From Limosilactobacillus difficilis (GTDB lineage Bacteria > Bacillota > Bacilli > Lactobacillales > Lactobacillaceae), in NCBI RefSeq assembly GCF_947387495.1, contig NZ_CANDNU010000005.1, positions 1 to 64,000 on the forward strand: 64,000 nt of DNA, written 5' to 3'. The translations under genes were made by a program, and so were the position numbers. Below are positions 55,025 to 64,000 of this stretch, piece by piece (the first letter of the stretch is position 1; each line of letters opens with the position of its first letter). Under the pieces are notes generated by a model that was not told the origin of the DNA, made no database searches, and worked only from the letters and a program-made list of their open reading frames with translations.

Positions 55025-55072
55025 ATGACAATTTCTTGCATTAGCAATCACGATGCTGGAAATTGTGAACGC

Positions 55073-55106
55073 AAAAAGGGTGGACGCCAGTTAGCGCCCA
55101 CCCTTT
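55073..55106. terminator. Bidirectional intrinsic terminator between alaS and mleP
   Basis: AAAAAGGGTGG pairs with CCACCCTTTTT around a 13-nt region; A and T runs flank both sides. Confidence 0.9.
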
Positions 55107-55114
55107 TTGTGGCC

Positions 55115-56083
55115 TTAAACAAATTGAAGAATTGACATTAAAATTGGGACAACAACGACGAAGAGGACGGTACTCATCACGACCACGTCGGTGGCGTACT
55201 TCACATCGCCATGGGCTTCAGCGGCCAAGATTGGCAGGACAGCCAGCATCGGCGTGGCGGATTGGACAACCAGGGTCTGTCGCATCAAACTTGGTAGCTG
55301 AAGACCAACTGTTCCAGCTCCTAACTTAATTAGGAGAATCAGGACCAGTGGGGAGATAATAAAGCGGCCTAGTAATGCCAGAATGGAATCGCGTTCGAAA
55401 TGGAAATTATTGAGACCAGCGTCATAAAGAACGATCCCGATATAGATCAGTGACAGCGGTGTCACTAGACTGCCAACATAAGACACGGTCTGACCCAGGA
55501 AGTTTGGTACCGGGATGCCGATCAACAACCAGATGATTGAGAAGATGAAACCAACGAGTGGCATTGGCAGGAGCTTATGCCAGTCGAATTCTTGCTTGCT
55601 TTTATTCTGGTCACTAGTCGGGTCATCGTTTTGAATGAGGAAGACCCCGAAGGCCCAGGTCGAAACGGTGTTGACGATGTAGTAGATCAAGAAGTACGAC
55701 ATCGCTTTTGAGCCGAAGAGGGCGTTGTTCAGCGGCATTCCGATGAAAATCGTGTTGGCGTTGGCGACAGCGTTGATGAAGATTCCACGCTGCCCTTTGC
55801 GAATGTGAAAAATTTTGACGGCGGCAAAGGCCAGGAGGTAGGAGATGACGACCGCTAGGGCCGGAAAGATGATCCCAATGCCGAGGCTTGCCAGCTTATC
55901 GCGGCTCAGGTATTTCATAACACTTACAAAAATCGATGCTGGCAGAGCGATTTTGGTGATCAGACTGGCAATGTTGGAGCCAAAAGTGTCACCGAACCAG
56001 CCGTTGCGGCGCAGAATGTAGCCCAGCGCCATGATCAGGACGATTTCGACGACGCTGGAAACGGAAGTCAGAAAAACAGTCAT
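55115..56083 (-). CDS. mleP: Malate permease (AEC family)
   Basis: A 322-aa auxin-efflux-carrier-family transporter with about ten transmembrane segments in two inverted halves. Beside the malolactic enzyme it most likely imports L-malate and exports lactate. Characteristic blocks: GYILRRNGWFGD near the start and NANTIFIGMPLNNALFG in mid-protein. ATG 56083 follows GGAAAGGGG. It lies 36 bp downstream of mleS on the same strand, in one operon. Confidence 0.9.
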   Translation of the reverse strand: MTVFLTSVSSVVEIVLIMALGYILRRNGWFGDTFGSNIASLITKIALPASIFVSVMKYLSRDKLASLGIGIIFPALAVVISYLLAFAAVKIFHIRKGQRGIFINAVANANTIFIGMPLNNALFGSKAMSYFLIYYIVNTVSTWAFGVFLIQNDDPTSDQNKSKQEFDWHKLLPMPLVGFIFSIIWLLIGIPVPNFLGQTVSYVGSLVTPLSLIYIGIVLYDAGLNNFHFERDSILALLGRFIISPLVLILLIKLGAGTVGLQLPSLMRQTLVVQSATPMLAVLPILAAEAHGDVKYATDVVVMSTVLFVVVVPILMSILQFV

Positions 56084-56119
56084 ATGTTAAGGTGCCCCTT
56101 TCCATTTAGCAATATTCTT

Positions 56120-57745
56120 TTAGTAATGGGGAGTCCACTTGAGCTTGGCAACGGCCTTTTTGGCGTCGGTGATCCCGTCAGCCGCCAGTCCCTGGTCAAT
56201 TGCGGACTGGGCAACGACCTCGGCAACCGTCGTCGTAAATTCTTCCAGCTTAGCAACTGGTGGCAGGACAGCAGCTCCCGGTTGGTCGGGGTCGACAATT
56301 CCACCAAGGGCGTGGGCGGCAGCTACCAGCATTTGGTCGTTGACTACTTTGGCACCGGCAGCGATCTCCCCGAAGCCGACGCCGGGGTAGACGAGGGCGT
56401 TGTTGGCCTGACCGATGGTGTAAGTAGTCCCCTTATATTCAACGTTGTCGACGGGAATCCCGGTCGCGGTCAAAACGCGGCCGTCGGTCCACTTGATCAG
56501 GTCAGCCGGCATGGCTTCAATCAACTTTGTGGGGTTGGAGATCGGGAAGATGATTGGCCGATCGGTGTGGGCCGCCATTTCTTTGACGACGTCTTCGGTG
56601 AAGGCACCAGCTTGCTTAGACGTCCCGATCATAACGGTTGGGTGGACAGCTTTGACAACGCTCAGCAAGTCGGTGAGTTCATCAGCGTTGGTAAATTCGC
56701 TGCGCGACCGGGTAAATTGCTTTTGCTCCGGAGTCAGGCCTTCAGTATCGTCAAAGAGCAGACCCTGGACGTCGACAAGGTAGAAGTGCTTCTTGGCCTC
56801 CGCCGGAGCGACGCCCTGGCGAACCATTTCGTCGTAGAGCATCTTGGCGATCCCCATGCCGGCGGTTCCAGCACCAAAGGTCAAGAACTTTTGATCGGCG
56901 ATCTTTTCCTTACTGATGTTCAGTGCTCCGAGGACGCCAGCAAGGGCGATGATCCCGGTTCCTTGGACATCGTCGTTAAAGACTGGCATATCGTCTTTGT
57001 ACTTGTTGAGAATGACGGTAGCATTATCACGACCAAAGTCTTCAAAATGAAGCAGGGCCTGGGGGAAGAGCGAACGTGATGCCTGGACGAAGGCATCGAC
57101 GAGCTGGTAATACTTGTCACCGGTAACACGGCGGTGACGTTCACCGAGGTAGGTTGGATCGTCGAGCAGTTGCTGATTGTTCGTCCCGGCGTCCAGGGAG
57201 ACGGCGAGAACTTGGGCGGGATCGATACCGGCAGCGGCAGTATAGACCATCAATTTGCCGACGGCGATGTCGGTTCCGTTGACGCCCCAATCGCCGATTC
57301 CCAGGATTCCTTCCGCATCGGTGACGACGATCAGCCGGATGTCGCGACCATCGGCAGCATTCTGCAAGCTAGTCTTTACCTGGTCGGGGTGGTCAACCGA
57401 TAGGAAGGCAGCCTGTTGAGGTTGGACGAAGATTTGGCTGTAATTTTCGATCGATTCCGCGATCACTGGATCGTAGACAATTGGCATGAACTCGACGATG
57501 TGCTGACCCATCAAGTAAAAGAAGAGGGTCCGATTGGTGTTAAAGATTTCCATCAAAAATTGCCGCTGGGGCAGGCCGGCCGGCTTCGTCTTGAACTGAG
57601 CATAAGTTTGATCGGCCTGTTCTTGCAGGGTTTGCACTTTAGCCGGCAGGCTGCCGATCAGTCCCAGGCGTTGCCGCTCGGCCAGGGTGAAACCTGTACC
57701 CTTGTTGATGTAAGGATTGTTTAGAATATCGATTGCTTTTGTCAT
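56120..57745 (-). CDS. mleS: Malolactic enzyme
   Basis: A 541-aa NAD- and Mn-dependent enzyme that decarboxylates L-malate directly to L-lactate, giving acid tolerance and a proton-motive force. It belongs to the malic enzyme fold: N-terminal block with [17 protein letters not shown], the metal site around [10 protein letters not shown], and the NAD-binding [11 protein letters not shown]. Context (mleR, mleP) and length match malolactic enzyme, not malic enzyme. ATG 57745 is preferred over 57757, where GAAAGG abuts the codon. Confidence 0.94.
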   Translation of the reverse strand: MTKAIDILNNPYINKGTGFTLAERQRLGLIGSLPAKVQTLQEQADQTYAQFKTKPAGLPQRQFLMEIFNTNRTLFFYLMGQHIVEFMPIVYDPVIAESIENYSQIFVQPQQAAFLSVDHPDQVKTSLQNAADGRDIRLIVVTDAEGILGIGDWGVNGTDIAVGKLMVYTAAAGIDPAQVLAVSLDAGTNNQQLLDDPTYLGERHRRVTGDKYYQLVDAFVQASRSLFPQALLHFEDFGRDNATVILNKYKDDMPVFNDDVQGTGIIALAGVLGALNISKEKIADQKFLTFGAGTAGMGIAKMLYDEMVRQGVAPAEAKKHFYLVDVQGLLFDDTEGLTPEQKQFTRSRSEFTNADELTDLLSVVKAVHPTVMIGTSKQAGAFTEDVVKEMAAHTDRPIIFPISNPTKLIEAMPADLIKWTDGRVLTATGIPVDNVEYKGTTYTIGQANNALVYPGVGFGEIAAGAKVVNDQMLVAAAHALGGIVDPDQPGAAVLPPVAKLEEFTTTVAEVVAQSAIDQGLAADGITDAKKAVAKLKWTPHY

Positions 57746-57788
57746 GATTTTGGCCATCCTTTCGTGTGTTAATGTAAATTTCGCGGTT

Positions 57789-57818
57789 AGTATAGCAAGC
57801 TGAAAAAAAGATAGTCAA
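57789..57818 (-). promoter_or_regulatory. Promoter of mleS-mleP
   Basis: Minus strand -35 TTGACT (57813-57818), 18-bp spacer, extended TGC and -10 TATACT (57789-57794). It lies in the 135-bp divergent region shared with mleR, where MleR should bind; no clear T-N11-A box could be fixed. Confidence 0.75.
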
Positions 57819-57880
57819 ATAGCTAATGAATGATAAAATATTTTTATATGAGCGATTAAAATGGCGAAAGGACGGGAAAA

Positions 57881-58756
57881 ATGAACACCAAAGATTTGCA
57901 ATACTTTCATCAGCTCGCTAGTCTAAAAAATTTTTCTAAAGTTGCGGCTACCTTCCAGGTAAGTCAGCCGACGGTGACAGTGGCTATTCAGCGTCTGGAA
58001 AAGCAATTTGCCGTTCCGTTGATTGTTCGCGACCGTTCACATCATGCGGTGGAGTTGACCAGTTTTGGTCGCCAGTTAGACCGCCATGTGGTGAACATTC
58101 TAAATGAATTAGAATTAGCACAAAAAGAGGCGGCACACACCCAAATGAAGCAAGTTCGCTTTGGCTTGCCGCCAATTATTGGTAATTATTACTTTCCTTC
58201 CTTAGTACCCGACCTCCTGCAGCGTCACCTTTTAGCACGCTTGGAAATTGTCGAACGGGGATCTAATGAAACGCTCAAGCAGCTAAGAAGCGGGGAGCTG
58301 GACATGGCTCTGTTAGGGTCGCTTTCGCCGCTTGAGTATGATCAGCTGGCCGCTTCGACGATTGTTAAAATGCCTTTTGGTATCCTAGTAGCTAAGGATA
58401 GTGATCTCGCGGCCAAGGCGGAAAGCGGCGTCTTTTTGCGGGATCTCAAAAAGCGGTCCTTTGTTGCTCTGGACGAAAAGTTTATCCATCACCAGGCCTT
58501 TCGGCGGGTAGCCAATGCGGCGCATGTTCGCCCGCGAATCATTTACCGGACAGCAGACGTTCATGTCCTTGGGGCACTGGTGGCCAAACACATTGGTATC
58601 GCTTTTCTAACTTCCTTAGCGGCTGCCATTGATCCGCAGACAGTTTTGATTCCGTTATTAGATGACCAGCAACCATTGTTTTATATTTCTAAGGTTCGCC
58701 GGGAGCAGACAATTCTCGATGGCATTAAAAAGGAGCTGTGGCAACAGCTTGGCTAG
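57881..58756 (+). CDS. mleR: LysR-type regulator of the malolactic locus
   Basis: A 291-aa LysR-family activator. Winged helix-turn-helix at residues 1-60 (FSKVAATFQVSQPTVTVAIQRLEKQF) and a two-lobed periplasmic-binding-like effector domain from about 90 (VRFGLPPIIGNYYFPSLV). It is divergent from mleS-mleP, the usual mle layout, and presumably activates them with malate as effector. ATG 57881 follows GAAAGGACGGG. Confidence 0.9.
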   Translation: MNTKDLQYFHQLASLKNFSKVAATFQVSQPTVTVAIQRLEKQFAVPLIVRDRSHHAVELTSFGRQLDRHVVNILNELELAQKEAAHTQMKQVRFGLPPIIGNYYFPSLVPDLLQRHLLARLEIVERGSNETLKQLRSGELDMALLGSLSPLEYDQLAASTIVKMPFGILVAKDSDLAAKAESGVFLRDLKKRSFVALDEKFIHHQAFRRVANAAHVRPRIIYRTADVHVLGALVAKHIGIAFLTSLAAAIDPQTVLIPLLDDQQPLFYISKVRREQTILDGIKKELWQQLG

Positions 58757-58796
58757 TCCTTAAATATTAAATGCTGGTTACAAGCAGCTAGATTGA

Positions 58797-58825
58797 TTGT
58801 TGTTTTGGTAATGGTATAGTACAAT
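58797..58825 (+). promoter_or_regulatory. Sigma-A promoter of ireB-ruvX-yrzB
   Basis: -35 TTGTTG (58797-58802), 17-bp spacer, -10 TACAAT (58820-58825). Confidence 0.65.
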
Positions 58826-58859
58826 CAGTAATTGAGAATAAGTATGGGGAGGTGTCATT

Positions 58860-59132
58860 ATGGACTCCAATAATGATGACAAAACAATGTTCTACGACTT
58901 TAACCAAGAACATGAAAAGACCAGCCAACAGACGTTAAAGACTGTGTATGACGCCTTGAATGAAAAGGGCTATAACCCGATTAATCAGATTGTCGGTTAC
59001 TTATTGTCTGGTGATCCCGCCTACATTCCACGGTTGAAAAATGCCCGGAATTTGATTCGTGAACACGAACGCGACGAGATTATTGAAGAACTTGTTCGTT
59101 TCTACCTGAAAAATAACGGGGACGTGAAATGA
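58860..59132 (+). CDS. ireB: IreB family regulatory phosphoprotein (UPF0297)
   Basis: A 90-aa protein of the IreB/YrzL family. In Enterococcus faecalis IreB is phosphorylated on N-terminal threonines by the kinase IreK and lowers cephalosporin resistance. The family core [20 protein letters not shown] (about residues 9-28) and [17 protein letters not shown] are present, and the N-terminal threonine is followed by MFYDF as in IreB. ATG 58860 follows GGGGAGGTG. Its stop overlaps the ruvX start (ATGA). Confidence 0.94.
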   Translation: MDSNNDDKTMFYDFNQEHEKTSQQTLKTVYDALNEKGYNPINQIVGYLLSGDPAYIPRLKNARNLIREHERDEIIEELVRFYLKNNGDVK

Positions 59133-59575
59133 TGCGCTTGATGGGATTAGACGTTGGCTCTAAAACGGTCGGAATTGCTTTTAGTGATCCTCTTGGTTGG
59201 ACGGCCCAAGCCCAGGAAATTATCCCAATTAACGAAGATGAGGGACAATTTGGCATCGATCGGGTTGCCGAGTTAACCAAAAAGGGCCAGATTGCGGGCT
59301 TTGTAATCGGTTTGCCTAAAAACATGAATAATACATCCGGTCCGCGGGTGGAAGCTTCCAAGCATTACGGGGAATTGCTGAAGGAGCGTTTTCCCGAAAT
59401 TCCAATCGACTACCAGGATGAGCGCTTGACGACCGTCGAAGCTCACCGGATGCTGGTCGAAGAAGCCGACATTTCCCGACGCAAGCAGAAAAAGGTCATT
59501 GATGAACTAGCCGCGACCCTGATTTTGCAGAACTATTTGGATGCTCATGGCAAATTAACACAGAAATTGAGGTAA
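59129..59575 (+). CDS. ruvX: Putative pre-16S rRNA nuclease / Holliday junction resolvase YqgF
   Basis: A 148-aa RNase H-like nuclease. [16 protein letters not shown] holds the first catalytic Asp, and [10 protein letters not shown] the second acidic site; both fit the YqgF family, which matures 16S rRNA ends. The start overlaps ireB by 4 nt; a second ATG one codon later is equally possible. Middle gene of the conserved ireB-ruvX-yrzB operon. Confidence 0.93.
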   Translation: MMRLMGLDVGSKTVGIAFSDPLGWTAQAQEIIPINEDEGQFGIDRVAELTKKGQIAGFVIGLPKNMNNTSGPRVEASKHYGELLKERFPEIPIDYQDERLTTVEAHRMLVEEADISRRKQKKVIDELAATLILQNYLDAHGKLTQKLR

Positions 59576-59579
59576 GGAA

Positions 59580-59888
59580 ATGAAGCAGCAACAAGACTCT
59601 TCACATTACGATGGCGAAGTCTTCACCTTGGTTGACGAAAAGGGCAACGAAGAGCTGTACAAAGAGGCTCTGCGTTTTCAATCTGACCAAAATCACAAGT
59701 GGTACATCGTCTTGTACCCGCTCGATGAAGAGAACAGCGATGAAGTCAGTTTGCAGGCCTTCTCGTTCCGTGATGACGGCCAAGGCGGTGATATCGCCCT
59801 TGAACCGATTGACAATGACGAAGAATGGGACATGGTCTCCGAAGTAATCAATACCTTTGTCGACGACGATGGCAATTTCAACGCCTAA
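59580..59888 (+). CDS. yrzB: DUF1292 family protein (YrzB)
   Basis: A 102-aa acidic soluble protein. The DUF1292 core runs from FTLVDEKGNEELYKEALRF through WYIVLYPLDEE to the Asp-rich C-terminus. Function unknown; its place after ruvX is strongly conserved. ATG 59580 lies 4 bp after the ruvX stop, preceded by GAGGTAAGG. Confidence 0.92.
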   Translation: MKQQQDSSHYDGEVFTLVDEKGNEELYKEALRFQSDQNHKWYIVLYPLDEENSDEVSLQAFSFRDDGQGGDIALEPIDNDEEWDMVSEVINTFVDDDGNFNA

Positions 59889-59892
59889 TGAT

Positions 59893-59935
59893 AAAAAGAC
59901 TCCCAGCATCCGCAACGGATCACTGAGGGTCTTTG
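59893..59935. terminator. Bidirectional terminator between yrzB and rnhC
   Basis: AAAGACTCCCAG pairs with CTGAGGGTCTTT with mismatch/wobble, on the minus strand followed by TTTTTA; the hairpin also contains an ATCCG/CGGAT inner stem. Confidence 0.78.
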
Positions 59936-59941
59936 TTCGTA

Positions 59942-60844
59942 TTAATGATCTTTCAATCGCGCTAATTGAGTAGCTTTTTTCGTATTAGCAAAGTGCAGCT
60001 TGGCAAAGTCGGCTAGGTTTAGGCCCCGTCGCAAGAGTTTAGCAGCCACTTCATCGACCACGTGGCCGGCACCAATTGGCAGGGTCAGTCCCGCCTGCTG
60101 GGAGAGAGCATCCATCCGGGTCAATGAATAGTAACGAGCAACCACCGAAGCGGCTGCGACCGCGACATGGGCCTGTTCTCCTTTGACGCGGAAAAAGACA
60201 TTTTGCTTGATGATCTGCTTTTGCCCCTGTAGGTGACGAAAATAAGTGTTCGCGGGTTCAAATTGGTCGATGAGAATGCCTTGCGGTTTAGTGGGGGCAA
60301 TTTTGGTCAGGACCTTGCTGAGAGCGAAGTTGTGACACAAGGCTTTGAGTTGAGCCTGGTTATAGCGCCTGATTCGATCATTATAGGTTGCAGGATCCAA
60401 GTTGACGATGTGGTAGGGGCAGAGCTTCATCACCCGGTGGGCCAACTTGATAATTTCGGGGTCGGACAGGGTCTTGGAATCCTTCACTCCCATTGCAGTT
60501 ACTTCTTGGATTTTTTCGCGAGCAACGTAAACGGCGGCAACGGTCAAAGGGCCAAAATAGGACCCGACGCCGACCTCATCAGAGCCGAGAACTGACCAGG
60601 AAGCAAAGCCGGCCGGTAGCCCAGCTGGATCAGATTGGGTGGCAGCGTCGGGTGACCACTTTGCTGCCTCGCTTGTGGATCGCTGTCCTTGAAACATTAC
60701 TTTGTGTGATTTGGGATAGCCGGTAATGGTAACGCCAGCTTTTTTTTGGTGAAAACTCGCTCCCGTTGGCATTTTCCCCGAGTTTCCGTAGTAGTCAGCC
60801 ATTTTGTCAAAGGTTGTGGGACTGACCTTAATCACTGTTTGCAT
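59942..60844 (-). CDS. rnhC: Ribonuclease HIII
   Basis: A 300-aa RNase H that removes RNA from RNA-DNA hybrids. N-terminal TBP-like substrate-binding domain (residues 1-85), then the catalytic domain from GSDEVGVGSYFGPLTVAA (first Asp-Glu pair of the HIII type), VKDSKTLSD and the later acidic residues (LIDQFEP). ATG 60844 follows AGAAAGGGAG; a longer frame upstream overlaps the cvpA promoter region. Confidence 0.94.
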   Translation of the reverse strand: MQTVIKVSPTTFDKMADYYGNSGKMPTGASFHQKKAGVTITGYPKSHKVMFQGQRSTSEAAKWSPDAATQSDPAGLPAGFASWSVLGSDEVGVGSYFGPLTVAAVYVAREKIQEVTAMGVKDSKTLSDPEIIKLAHRVMKLCPYHIVNLDPATYNDRIRRYNQAQLKALCHNFALSKVLTKIAPTKPQGILIDQFEPANTYFRHLQGQKQIIKQNVFFRVKGEQAHVAVAAASVVARYYSLTRMDALSQQAGLTLPIGAGHVVDEVAAKLLRRGLNLADFAKLHFANTKKATQLARLKDH

Positions 60845-60936
60845 CTGAAAACTCCCTTTCTGGGTTCGTTTTTGTTTTATGTCTGTTGATGGCAATGCTA
60901 AAATACAGCATATAACAAAGAATAAGGAAGAAACAA

Positions 60937-61461
60937 ATGATCTTAACGAGCTTGATTATAATCATCCTGGCGGGCTGCTTTTTGCATGGCCGCCGGCGGG
61001 GCTTGCTGATGATGCTGATTTCTTTGGGGACGTATTTGATCTCCTTAGTTGCGGCCCGCATCGTTGCCAGGTCGGTCGGTAACGCCTTAGCGAACGGTCA
61101 TTCCCTGACCAATCCCACTGCCTTTAGCACAGACTTGTTGCAGATGGTTGATGGAACACACTTTTTTTATAATGGCATTGCCTTTATGCTGACCTTTGCA
61201 GTGGTTTCCGCGATTTTACACTGGCTTTTGTACCGGTTGAACTGGTTGAATCGCTTGCCAGTGCTGGGGACGCTGAACGGCTGGGCAGGTGGCCTTTTTG
61301 AGTTAGTTTTGGGCTACATGATGATCGATATTATTTTGCTGATTCTTCAGCTCTGGCCAAATGATTGGTGGCAGATGCAATTTTCCCAGTCGGGACTTGC
61401 CCAGTGGATTGTCAACAATGCAAGAGTTGTGATGAAGCTCTTAGTTAGTTGGATCGGATAG
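60937..61461 (+). CDS. cvpA: CvpA family membrane protein
   Basis: A 174-aa protein with about four transmembrane segments and the CvpA pattern (HGRRRGLLMMLISLGTYL in the first loop). CvpA homologues relate to envelope integrity and colicin V production in Escherichia; the role in lactobacilli is unclear. ATG 60937 follows AAGGAAG. It is divergent from rnhC and coupled to mutS2, a pair conserved across Bacilli. Confidence 0.9.
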   Translation: MILTSLIIIILAGCFLHGRRRGLLMMLISLGTYLISLVAARIVARSVGNALANGHSLTNPTAFSTDLLQMVDGTHFFYNGIAFMLTFAVVSAILHWLLYRLNWLNRLPVLGTLNGWAGGLFELVLGYMMIDIILLILQLWPNDWWQMQFSQSGLAQWIVNNARVVMKLLVSWIG

Positions 61462-61472
61462 GAGTAATAAAA

Positions 61473-63860
61473 ATGATGAACCAAAAAATAATTGAAACCC
61501 TTGAATTTAGCCGGATCCGCCAACAGTTAAGCCAGTATTTGGTGACGGCGGCCGGCAAGATCGAAGCAAAAAATCTTCAGCCGTCGACGGATCGACAAGC
61601 AGTGCAAGATCAGCTTGTCGAAACCACAGATGGGGCTGATATTCTGCGGCTAAAAGACGGTATCCCAATTCCTAAATTGGTGGATATTTCAGAACCGCTG
61701 AAACGATTGCGGGTCAAGGCTCGTTTGAACGGGACTGAATTAGCGCAGATTACCCAGGTATTGCGGGCTAGCATGAGTGTTCGCAACTTCTTCGAAGAGC
61801 TTCACGAAAGCAGCGAGGTTAATCTGCGGCGCTTGCCGCAGCGCGTTGACGAATTAGTGACTATTCCGTCAGTCACTAAGCGCCTGATCCAGTCAATTGA
61901 TCCAGACGGACGAATCAACGACGAAGCATCGGCTAAGCTTCACGGGATTCGTCAGCTGATTAGCAAGACCGAAGATGAAATTCATACCCAGATGCAGTCT
62001 TACACCCACGGCAAACGCGCTAAGTACTTGAGCAATCCGATTGTGACGATGCGCAATGACCGTTACGTTATTCCAGTTCAGTCACGCTATCGGCACCAGA
62101 TTGGCGGGGTAGTCCACGATCAAAGTGCCAGCGGTCAAACCCTTTACATTGAGCCGGAGGATGCGGTGGAACTCAACAACCGTTTGCGTCAGTCACAAAT
62201 TGACGAACGACAGGAAATAATTCATGTCTTGACAGAGTTGTCCAAGATGATCACTCCTTACCGTCACGACATCGCTCATAACGCCGAAGTGTTGGGCCAT
62301 CTCGACTTTGTCAACGCAAAGGCCAAATTGGCTCAGACGCAAAAGGCCAGTTTGCCCTTGATATCTGCCGATAACCAGATTGCCCTGCGGAAGGCACGCC
62401 ACCCGTTGATCGATCCAGAAAAGGTTGTCGCTAACGATATCAAACTGGGGGGTGACTACTCGACGATTATCATCACCGGGCCCAACACCGGTGGGAAGAC
62501 GATTACCTTGAAGACCGTCGGCCTGGTCCAACTGATGGCCCAGGCGGGTTTATTTATTCCAGCCAACGAGAACAGTCGGGTCGGTGTGTTCGACAACGTT
62601 TTTGCCGATATCGGGGATGAACAATCCTTGGAGCAGAACTTGTCGACCTTCTCCGGTCATATGGACAATGTCAAACGGATCTTGGAACGAGTCAGTGATC
62701 AGAGCCTGGTGCTCCTCGATGAATTGGGCGCCGGGACGGACCCGAAAGAAGGGGCGGCGCTGGCAATGTCGATTTTGGACCAACTAGGCGCCAAAGGCAG
62801 CATGGTCGTCGTGACGACTCACTATCCAGAATTGAAAGTCTATGGCTATGATCGCCCGGAAACGATCAACGCTTCGATGGAATTTGATAAGCAGACTCTC
62901 CAGCCAACCTATCGCTTACTGCTTGGAATTCCTGGTCAGTCCAACGGGATCGAAATTGCTCAGCGGCTTGGTATTGACGAAGCAATCATCGATGAGGCCA
63001 AGTCACTGGTCAGCGATGACAGTCAGGACCTTAACAAGATGATCGGGGAACTGGTTGAGCAACGGCGCCAGGCTCGTTTGGAGAACGAGCGCCTGCAAAA
63101 ACTGGTCAAAGCGAATGCGGATAAGGCAGCTGATCTTCAGCAAAAGCTCGCCCGCTTCAACGAGTCTCGCGACAAGATGATGGAGCAGGCGCGGCAAAAA
63201 GCCAACCACCAGGTTTCGGTGGCCAAGCGAAAGGCAGACCGGATTATTCATCATCTTCGTCAAATGGAAATCTCTCAGGGCGGTCGGGTTAAAGAAAACC
63301 AGTTAATCGATGCCAAAGGACAATTGAATGCGCTCCATGCCGATGATCCCCGCTTGAAACACAATAGTGTCCTCAAGAGAGCACACCAAAAGCACGATCT
63401 TCATGTTGGTGATACCGTGCTAGTCAAGTCTTATGGTCAACAGGGGACCCTTTTGGGTAAACGTGGGGCTCACAACTGGATTGTTCAGCTGGGTATCCTG
63501 AAGATGGAAATTGACGAGAATAATCTGGAAAAGCTGAGTGCAAAGCAGGTTGCGGCTCAGCAGAAAAAAGAAAAGCACCAGGTTCATCGTTCTCCGGTGC
63601 GGACCACCCAAACTCGGCACACAACGGCCCGCTTGGACTTGCGTGGCGAGCGCTACGAGCAGGCGATGAACGACTTGGAACAGTTTATCGACCATGCACT
63701 CTTGAATAACTTATCGCCAGTAACGATTGTTCACGGCAAAGGGACGGGAGCCTTGCGTAAAGGAACCCAACAATTCTTGCGAAGTAACCCGCGGGTGAAG
63801 TCGTTTGATTATGCCGCTCCGAATAACGGCGGCGACGGGGCCACGATTGTCTACTTCTGA
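61473..63860 (+). CDS. mutS2: Endonuclease MutS2
   Basis: A 795-aa MutS-family protein without the mismatch-binding domain. Core/lever helices (residues 1-320) are followed by the ATPase domain with Walker A GPNTGGKTIT (about 335-344), the signature DELGAGTDPKEGAAL, a long coiled coil (about 520-620), a KOW-like region and the C-terminal Smr nuclease domain (LDLRGERYEQAMNDL ... VHGKGTGALRKG). It suppresses recombination and acts on stalled ribosomes in Bacillus. ATG 61473 follows GGAG 8 nt upstream. Confidence 0.95.
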   Translation: MMNQKIIETLEFSRIRQQLSQYLVTAAGKIEAKNLQPSTDRQAVQDQLVETTDGADILRLKDGIPIPKLVDISEPLKRLRVKARLNGTELAQITQVLRASMSVRNFFEELHESSEVNLRRLPQRVDELVTIPSVTKRLIQSIDPDGRINDEASAKLHGIRQLISKTEDEIHTQMQSYTHGKRAKYLSNPIVTMRNDRYVIPVQSRYRHQIGGVVHDQSASGQTLYIEPEDAVELNNRLRQSQIDERQEIIHVLTELSKMITPYRHDIAHNAEVLGHLDFVNAKAKLAQTQKASLPLISADNQIALRKARHPLIDPEKVVANDIKLGGDYSTIIITGPNTGGKTITLKTVGLVQLMAQAGLFIPANENSRVGVFDNVFADIGDEQSLEQNLSTFSGHMDNVKRILERVSDQSLVLLDELGAGTDPKEGAALAMSILDQLGAKGSMVVVTTHYPELKVYGYDRPETINASMEFDKQTLQPTYRLLLGIPGQSNGIEIAQRLGIDEAIIDEAKSLVSDDSQDLNKMIGELVEQRRQARLENERLQKLVKANADKAADLQQKLARFNESRDKMMEQARQKANHQVSVAKRKADRIIHHLRQMEISQGGRVKENQLIDAKGQLNALHADDPRLKHNSVLKRAHQKHDLHVGDTVLVKSYGQQGTLLGKRGAHNWIVQLGILKMEIDENNLEKLSAKQVAAQQKKEKHQVHRSPVRTTQTRHTTARLDLRGERYEQAMNDLEQFIDHALLNNLSPVTIVHGKGTGALRKGTQQFLRSNPRVKSFDYAAPNNGGDGATIVYF

Positions 63861-63887
63861 TTTTCTTATTAAAAGTAAGCAGATCTA

Positions 63888-63916
63888 TTGGCGGTCCGGC
63901 CAGAATTTGCTATCAT
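63888..63916 (+). promoter_or_regulatory. Sigma-A promoter of trxA
   Basis: -35 TTGGCG (63888-63893), 17-bp spacer, -10 TATCAT (63911-63916). Confidence 0.65.
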
Positions 63917-63950
63917 AATGATGAAAATAAATCTTTGAGGAGTGATGATG

Positions 63951-64000
63951 ATGGCAGTTGCAGTAACAACCGACAAGACGTTTGAGGCAGATACAGCCAA
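63951..64000 (+). CDS. trxA: Thioredoxin, N-terminal fragment cut by the window edge
   Basis: Sixteen codons are visible, reading MAVAVTTDKTFEADTA, similar to lactobacillar thioredoxin A starts. ATG 63951 is preferred over the in-frame ATGs at 63945 and 63948 because GAGGAG lies 8 nt upstream. The CGPC active site would lie beyond the window. The mutS2-trxA order is common in lactobacilli, which supports the call. Confidence 0.75.
   Translation, partial: MAVAVTTDKTFEADTA

Overview
The window looks like chromosome from a heterofermentative lactobacillus, most likely a Limosilactobacillus-type genome. Reasons: roughly balanced G+C, AGGAGG-type ribosome binding sites, frequent TTG/GTG starts, T-box control of tRNA synthetases, the mleR/mleS/mleP malolactic locus, and gene orders typical of Lactobacillaceae (ezrA-nifS-thiI, valS/folC-radC-mreBCD, ymfF-ymfH-rodZ-pgsA-cinA-recA-rny, mutS-mutL-ruvA-ruvB, cvpA-mutS2-trxA). 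The species cannot be fixed from sequence reading alone. All functional names come from motif and context recognition; no database search was run.

Layout. 1-150: cut end of an IS30-like element. 153-368: probable 6S RNA, next to rarA. 428-3085: rarA, yueI and rpsD on the minus strand, rpsD with a long structured leader. 3216-8028: ezrA, a cysteine desulfurase, thiI and tpx. 8032-11001: valine T-box and valS. 11002-28256: an accessory block lying between valS and folC. It holds an LPXTG surface protein with 13 NSSA repeats, an operon with a 100-aa orphan, two glycosyltransferases (gtfA/gtfB type) and a degenerate CpsB-type phosphatase, a DUF2325-like protein, an MFS exporter with a small partner, an ACT/UPF0210 pair, a GH13 alpha-glucosidase, an orphan amino-acid-binding lipoprotein with an M20 deacylase, and an amino-acid permease. 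28311-44546: housekeeping backbone (folC, radC, mreBCD, two M16-family proteins, rodZ-like gene, pgsA, cinA, recA, rny, mutS). 44557-49657: mutL, ruvA, ruvB, a shortened tRNA-guanine-transglycosylase-like gene where queA-tgt would be expected, and yajC. 49768-55024: nrnA, a DEAD-box helicase, the alanine T-box and alaS. 55115-58756: the malolactic locus, placed between alaS and ireB. 58860-64000: ireB-ruvX-yrzB, rnhC, cvpA-mutS2 and the start of trxA.

The most unusual content is the surface-glycosylation module at 11.2-19.2 kb. Its adhesin gene appears to have a promoter whose 18-bp spacer contains a run of nine G, a configuration known from phase-variable promoters in other bacteria. The module also encodes a PHP-family protein that has lost two metal ligands. 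A second oddity is the Tgt-like protein at 48311-49141: it is an intact reading frame, but it lacks the catalytic aspartates and the zinc-binding C-terminus.
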